Made by a program: the position numbers and the translations under genes. A DNA stretch of 10,409 bases, taken from NCBI GenBank assembly GCA_029339195.1, contig JAPTJF010000836.1, positions 1-10,409 on the forward strand, written 5' to 3'. How positions within the stretch are numbered: position 1 is the first letter of the stretch; the number at the start of each line of letters is the position of its first letter. This stretch comes from Micractinium sp. NFX-FRZ (taxonomy: Eukaryota > Chlorophyta > Trebouxiophyceae > Chlorellales > Chlorellaceae). The notes under the pieces were generated by a model, which was not told where the DNA came from, did no database searches, and saw nothing but the letters and a program-made list of their open reading frames with translations. This document shows positions 8,901-10,409 of the stretch, one piece after another.

Positions 8901-9770
8901 TGCTCCTCGCCTGAGGCGCAGGCGAATGCAACTCGTGTCAAGCAATGCAACTCATGCCAAGCAATGCAACACATGACAGTCATAGTGCAACAGCTGGGCA
9001 AGCGGTGCCCCAGTACCGAGTCAACGAGGCTCAGCACTGGGGTCTTACCACCCAGCGGCTGAACTCGCACGGCTGGCCCTAGCCACACAGATAGAAACAA
9101 AGGAGCACTTGTGGATGCAATTGCTTTACTGGTGCATGGTGAGGCAGGTGATTGCGTATGGGTACAGGCCTGTTGCATTGCATATCAGGGATTGCACGGT
9201 TGCACCAACTGCTATCCTCTCATGCATACAACCCTCCTGCGTCACACTGCTGCTGCCTAAGCTCACCTTCATGTGGTCGGCGGCAATGGATGCGGCGGGG
9301 TCGACTGATGACGTGGGTGCCAGTGCAGCAGGCGCGGGCGCGGCGGCGCCGGGCCCCATTGGGGCAGGGGCCAGGCCCCTCAGTTGCTCCGCGTTCAGCA
9401 GGGACTCCTTGGGCACGAGTGCCAGGCGGGGGAGCGAGAACTTGGGGCCGTCCGCCCATTCTTCAAAGGCCGCCATGAACTCCGAGAAGTGGGGCTCTGC
9501 GAAGATCTTCGCCTTGGAGGAGGCGATGAGCATGGGAACATCAGTGGAGCAGGAGATGGGTTGGCCAGTTCTCTGATCGTACCCCAGCCGGCGCAGGGCG
9601 GCAGCATCCTCCGCGTCAGCTGCCACGTCGGCTGCCGCCGCCGGCTGGCCCGCCGTCATATTTGCCAGGCTGAGCCCCGGTCGCTCTCCCGCCACTGACC
9701 GAGCCCCCACCAGCGCTACAACGTCCGCATCAAGCGGATCTGAACCGCGGAGCACCACGGGTTCTTGCAT
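2478..9770 (-). CDS. Gag-Pol polyprotein (Gag, CCCH finger, RT, RNase H, Dam-like MT), 14 exons, one frameshift
   Basis: Exons on the - strand: 9770-9267, 8176-8075, 7877-7725, 7549-7365, 7104-6847, 6687-6177, 6010-5590, 5440-5291, 5129-5035, 4846-4685, 4570-4436, 4235-3777, 3622-3154 and 2946-2478 (TGA). Every junction has a GT donor, an AG acceptor and matching phase, giving about 1357 residues if one missing base near 4101-4106 is allowed for. Order: unrecognised Gag (1-314), basic Ser/Gly-rich segment and zinc finger (315-401), linker (402-711), RT (about 713-1010), RNase H (about 1030-1201), methyltransferase-like domain (1203-1357). The fourth exon could instead begin at 7516, also in frame. 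ATG 9770 is the first in-frame ATG after the stop at 9983-9981; an upstream coding exon is not excluded. The frameshift means this copy may not make full-length Pol. Confidence 0.8.
2967..2986 (+). repeat. GGAA microsatellite inside the last gag-pol intron
   Basis: Five GGAA units on the + strand. On the - strand they read TTCC and form the pyrimidine tract ahead of the acceptor at 2947, so length changes here could affect splicing of the methyltransferase exon. Confidence 0.8.
3154..3825 (-). other. RNase H domain
   Basis: Follows RT directly, as in DIRS and Gypsy-type Pol. The acidic set is complete: D1038 (ILVGDASDSG), E1085 (SSTVREIIVPAL), D1114 (YQTDSQPGAA) and D1165 (QQLADLLSK). The intron 3776-3623 (154 nt, phase 1) joins GDASDSGAA to AYTPNGEL. 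I chose this acceptor over the nearer TTTGCAG at about 3695-3690 because only it gives the right phase and a good RNase H fit. Its expected role is to remove template RNA during cDNA synthesis. Confidence 0.82.
3900..5440 (-). other. Reverse transcriptase domain
   Basis: Spread over exons 8-12. Fingers: PPRVVLPLG...EGRKPRLVLDAGYVN and FKYEG. Motif A: GDYGTSTDATSGFYHW with catalytic D811, then YYVFTVPAFGL. The catalytic pair is FMIDD (D877, D878), with Phe where most RTs have Tyr. The following GFYLRPDKCQ and LRFLGLEVDT match the palm strands after the YxDD box. All three catalytic Asp are present. Introns at 5290-5130, 5034-4847, 4684-4571 and 4435-4236 cut the domain, two of them between motif A and the YxDD box region. 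The thumb follows in another frame (see frameshift). Confidence 0.85.
4096..4112 (-). other. Single-base frameshift in the RT exon
   Basis: Within exon 12 the conserved reading passes from one frame (through HLKFWVP, codons ending near 4101) to another (DKLERFVAL, from 4098). One base is missing, most simply in the C run of GTGCCCAGG. No splice pair of plausible length explains it and the site is not a standard slippery heptamer. As read, translation leaves the RNase H frame here. A degenerated copy and an assembly or base-calling error are equally possible. Confidence 0.75.
5590..6687 (-). other. Pol linker region with coiled coil, exons 6-7 (no known domain)
   Basis: Residues 402-711, interrupted by one 166-nt intron (6176-6011). 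Exon 6 is Gln/Pro/Ala-rich (about 415-450), then has a Leu/Gln/Glu heptad-like stretch at about 480-512 likely to form a coiled coil, then an acidic patch (GDSDGEEDE, about 524-532). Exon 7 is charged and helical (EEALAQVERLLDILRD; KRRKAAEEVLRRI) and ends with VERITRHLTQVYGPEAVQRL. No aspartic protease motif (D-S/T-G) is seen, as expected for the DIRS group. A structural or assembly role is only a guess. Confidence 0.55.
6688..6846 (-). other. Gag/Pol junction intron with stop codon at its donor
   Basis: This 159-nt intron has a GTGAGC donor at 6846 and a TTGCAG acceptor ending at 6688, phase 2. Spliced, the codon GA|G gives Glu401 and the frame runs on into Pol. Unspliced, the frame reads GAG TGA and ends two codons' length into the donor region, giving a free Gag with its zinc finger at the C terminus. 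It could therefore set the Gag to Gag-Pol ratio, although in-frame stops near donors are also common by chance. Confidence 0.65.
6861..6923 (-). other. CCCH-type zinc finger at the end of Gag
   Basis: The motif reads C377-x7-C385-x6-C392-x3-H396, with a further Cys at 376, in the context CCLDYNANGCTRPAGKCRFE. This matches the CCCH class (near Cx8Cx5-6Cx3H) rather than the CX2CX4HX4C knuckle of retroviral Gag proteins. It follows a basic Ser/Gly-rich tract. A role in binding the element RNA is inferred from position and from how such fingers act elsewhere. Confidence 0.75.
8290..8836. repeat. Minisatellite, about 14 copies of a 39-42 bp unit
   Basis: Each unit runs from GCCACAGCGGTGGCAGG through CAACCAGCAAGCGGCTGGGG. 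Copies near 8460-8590 are almost identical and outer copies diverge, the usual pattern of unequal exchange. Each unit holds a small inverted repeat, GCCAC(AGCG)GTGGC, perfect as GCCACAGCTGTGGC near 8381-8394. There are no unique spacers between copies, so it is not a CRISPR array. It lies wholly within an intron of gag-pol. Confidence 0.88.
8922..8979. repeat. Three tandem copies of a 19-20 bp repeat
   Basis: Three copies of a unit close to GCAATGCAACTCATGCCAA lie end to end, with a few mismatches. They sit in the same large intron, upstream (in the - strand sense) of the minisatellite. Confidence 0.75.
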
Positions 9771-10206
9771 GCCGATGGTGAGAGCCAACTCTACCCCACG
9801 CAAAAGTGGCTCCACCCTCTCGGCAGCTTGCTGTGCTGTCACTGGCAGCAGTAGCAAGGTGAAGGGAGGGGCGCAGGGGCAGGAGGCTCCTCCTGCTGCC
9901 CTCCCTGGGTCGTAGGTGACGCAGAGATTCGCTGCGTGCTCTCTGCGGGCCTGGGAATTCAAATTGAAGCCCACTGGGAGCTATGTGGAGGCTCCTGGGC
10001 TGCCCTGGTGCCCAGGCCTGGTGCCAGCTAGGCTCCCCACCAATGCACTTCACCCTACCCCCTGTACAGCGGCACTACCAACGGCCAGCCCCGCCACACA
10101 TGCCTCCATACTGCCCGCCCCCCGGAACTAACAGTCACATGACAAAAATAACCACGTGTGCCAAGCGCCAGCCTGTTCCGTGCATGCCCAGCGGGGTGTC
10201 GGGGGT
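9771..10206 (-). other. Presumed 5' leader of gag-pol, no further exon fixed
   Basis: Upstream of ATG 9770 the gag frame stays open to the TAG at 9983-9981 but has no other ATG. Two acceptor-like sites with pyrimidine tracts on the - strand (ending at 9842 and 9974) could join an upstream leader exon. A short ATG-led frame begins at about 10109 or 10099, but I could not match it by phase with confidence. It also holds a direct repeat CCTGGTGCC at about 10004 and 10017, and a CACGTG box near 10153. Confidence 0.35.
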
Positions 10207-10236
10207 GCCACGTCAGCCCCTGCCACGTCAACCCCT
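10207..10236 (-). promoter_or_regulatory. Tandem TGACGTGGCA boxes, candidate bZIP sites for gag-pol
   Basis: Two adjacent 15-bp units (TGCCACGTCAGCCCC and TGCCACGTCAACCCC) read TGACGTGGCA on the - strand. This is a core bound by plant-type bZIP factors. They lie about 440 nt upstream of the gag ATG on the proper side for a promoter element. An A/T-rich stretch (TTTTTATTTTG on the - strand, about 10260-10270) lies just upstream. Function is inferred. Confidence 0.35.
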
Positions 10237-10311
10237 GTGCGCAGCAGCGCTGCCAGAAATCAAAATAAAAAGCCCCCGGGCGCCTGAAATCGCGTTGAGT
10301 GGAAGATCTTA

Positions 10312-10353
10312 GGTATCTTAAAAAGCCGACTGCAGTCGGCTTTTTAAGATACC
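10312..10353. repeat. Perfect 42-bp palindrome
   Basis: Two 21-base arms beginning GGTATCTTAAAAAGCC meet at CTGCAG with no spacer and no mismatch. The arms are AT-rich at their ends, unlike the GC-rich surroundings. It lies outside the coding core on the gag side. It could be a terminus-linked structure of the element, a remnant of a small inverted-repeat transposon, or a strong hairpin in a transcript. Confidence 0.85.
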
Positions 10354-10409
10354 CGGGCTGGCCCCTTTTCATTTGCCACTCATCTAGCAAAGTACTGGCC
10401 TGAGGCTAG
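10354..10409. other. Right edge, nothing recognised
   Basis: The last 56 nt have no open frame of note and no match that I could find to the left edge. Confidence 0.3.

Larger units (their letters stand above)
8177..9266 (-). other. Large first intron of gag-pol (1090 nt)
   Basis: The GTGAGC donor follows ADHMK at 9267 and the CGCCGCAG acceptor precedes ITMAAHDAK at 8176, phase 0. It is five to nine times longer than most other introns of the element. The excess is largely a minisatellite (about 8290-8836) plus a short 19-bp repeat. Long open frames cross it on both strands because the repeat unit contains few stops, but they show no protein-like composition outside the repeat. Confidence 0.7.
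341..9770. mobile_element. DIRS-group (kangaroo-like) tyrosine-recombinase retrotransposon, coding core
   Basis: The window holds, on opposite strands and converging, a tyrosine recombinase (+) and a Gag-Zn finger-RT-RNase H-methyltransferase polyprotein (-). That gene set defines the DIRS group of retrotransposons. The inverted orientation of the recombinase relative to gag-pol is the arrangement described for kangaroo of Volvox carteri; DIRS-1 itself has all its genes on one strand. No DDE integrase, aspartic protease or LTR was seen, which argues against Gypsy or Copia. The limits given are only those of the two coding regions. The true ends should lie outside them, but I found no split direct repeats or inverted terminal repeats to fix them. 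One frameshift in the RT exon suggests an old copy or a sequence error. Confidence 0.88.
6847..9770 (-). other. Gag portion of the polyprotein (exons 1-5)
   Basis: Residues 1-401 in five exons. I find no known fold in 1-314; assignment as Gag rests on its place before RT and on the terminal zinc finger. Exon 1 has an Ala-rich stretch, then a segment with GYDQRTGQP and FAEPHFSEFMAAFEEWADGP, conserved-looking and rich in aromatics, then a Pro/Ala-rich tail. Exons 2-4 include MDSVRDSIAMAAS and VEAACVYLSKVHKEVKGDR, which look helical. Exon 5 opens with a Ser/Gly/Arg/Lys-rich basic stretch, suited to nucleic-acid binding, before the finger. Without splicing of the next intron the reading frame ends at TGA 6845-6843, right after the finger. 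Confidence 0.6.

Noticed and set aside
8061..8931. Long - strand open frames of about 265 aa rich in Pro/His/Trp, and a + strand 237-aa frame at 8349-9062
   Set aside because: They are translations of the minisatellite in a unit length that leaves several frames open. They show unit-length periodicity only, and the region fits an intron.
9771..9974. N-terminal extension of Gag from a GTG at 9974
   Set aside because: There is no ATG in this part of the frame. It could be coding only through an upstream exon that I could not fix.
10055..10390. A - strand 111-aa open frame over the palindrome
   Set aside because: It crosses the palindrome and promoter-like repeats, has no domain, and its start has no support.

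Overview
The window reads as nuclear DNA of a green alga (chlorophyte). It is GC-rich, dense in CAG/CTG, and its proteins are rich in Ala and Gln. The genes are cut by spliceosomal introns of mostly about 110-260 nt with GTGAGC/GTAAGT-type donors and TGCAG acceptors, and a TGTAA-type poly(A) signal is present. No bacterial operon, tRNA, rRNA or CRISPR was seen.

Almost the whole window is one tyrosine-recombinase retrotransposon of the DIRS group. Its layout is that of the kangaroo elements described from Volvox: the recombinase gene is on the opposite strand to gag-pol, and the two genes converge. On the + strand, positions 341-2294 encode a tyrosine recombinase in four exons (468 aa) with a complete catalytic set (R250, K295, H390, R393, H416, Y426). 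On the - strand, positions 9770 down to 2478 encode a Gag-Pol polyprotein of about 1357 aa. I resolve it into 14 exons whose phases match at every junction: an unrecognised Gag region, a CCCH-type zinc finger, a Gln/Pro/Ala-rich linker with a predicted coiled coil, reverse transcriptase (RT), RNase H, and a C-terminal Dam-like methyltransferase-type domain. Numbering takes the ATG at 9770 as residue 1; this start is tentative.

Two things suggest that this copy, or one of its domains, is no longer intact. One base is missing in the RT exon near 4101-4106, and the methyltransferase motif NPPF reads NGPF. The recombinase and the RNase H catalytic residues are intact.

Layout: 1-340, left flank and presumed recombinase 5' region with a TTC microsatellite; 341-2294, recombinase; 2295-2477, short convergent 3' gap with a - strand TGTAA; 2478-9770, gag-pol, whose first intron (8177-9266) holds a 14-copy minisatellite of about 41 bp and a small 19-bp repeat; 9771-10409, presumed gag-pol 5' region with paired TGACGTGG boxes and, at 10312-10353, a perfect 42-bp palindrome. 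I could not find the split direct repeats expected at the ends of such an element, so its exact limits are open.

Expected joint function (family knowledge): Gag packages the RNA, RT/RNase H makes DNA, and the recombinase inserts a circular DNA copy without a target-site duplication. The role of the methyltransferase domain is not known.
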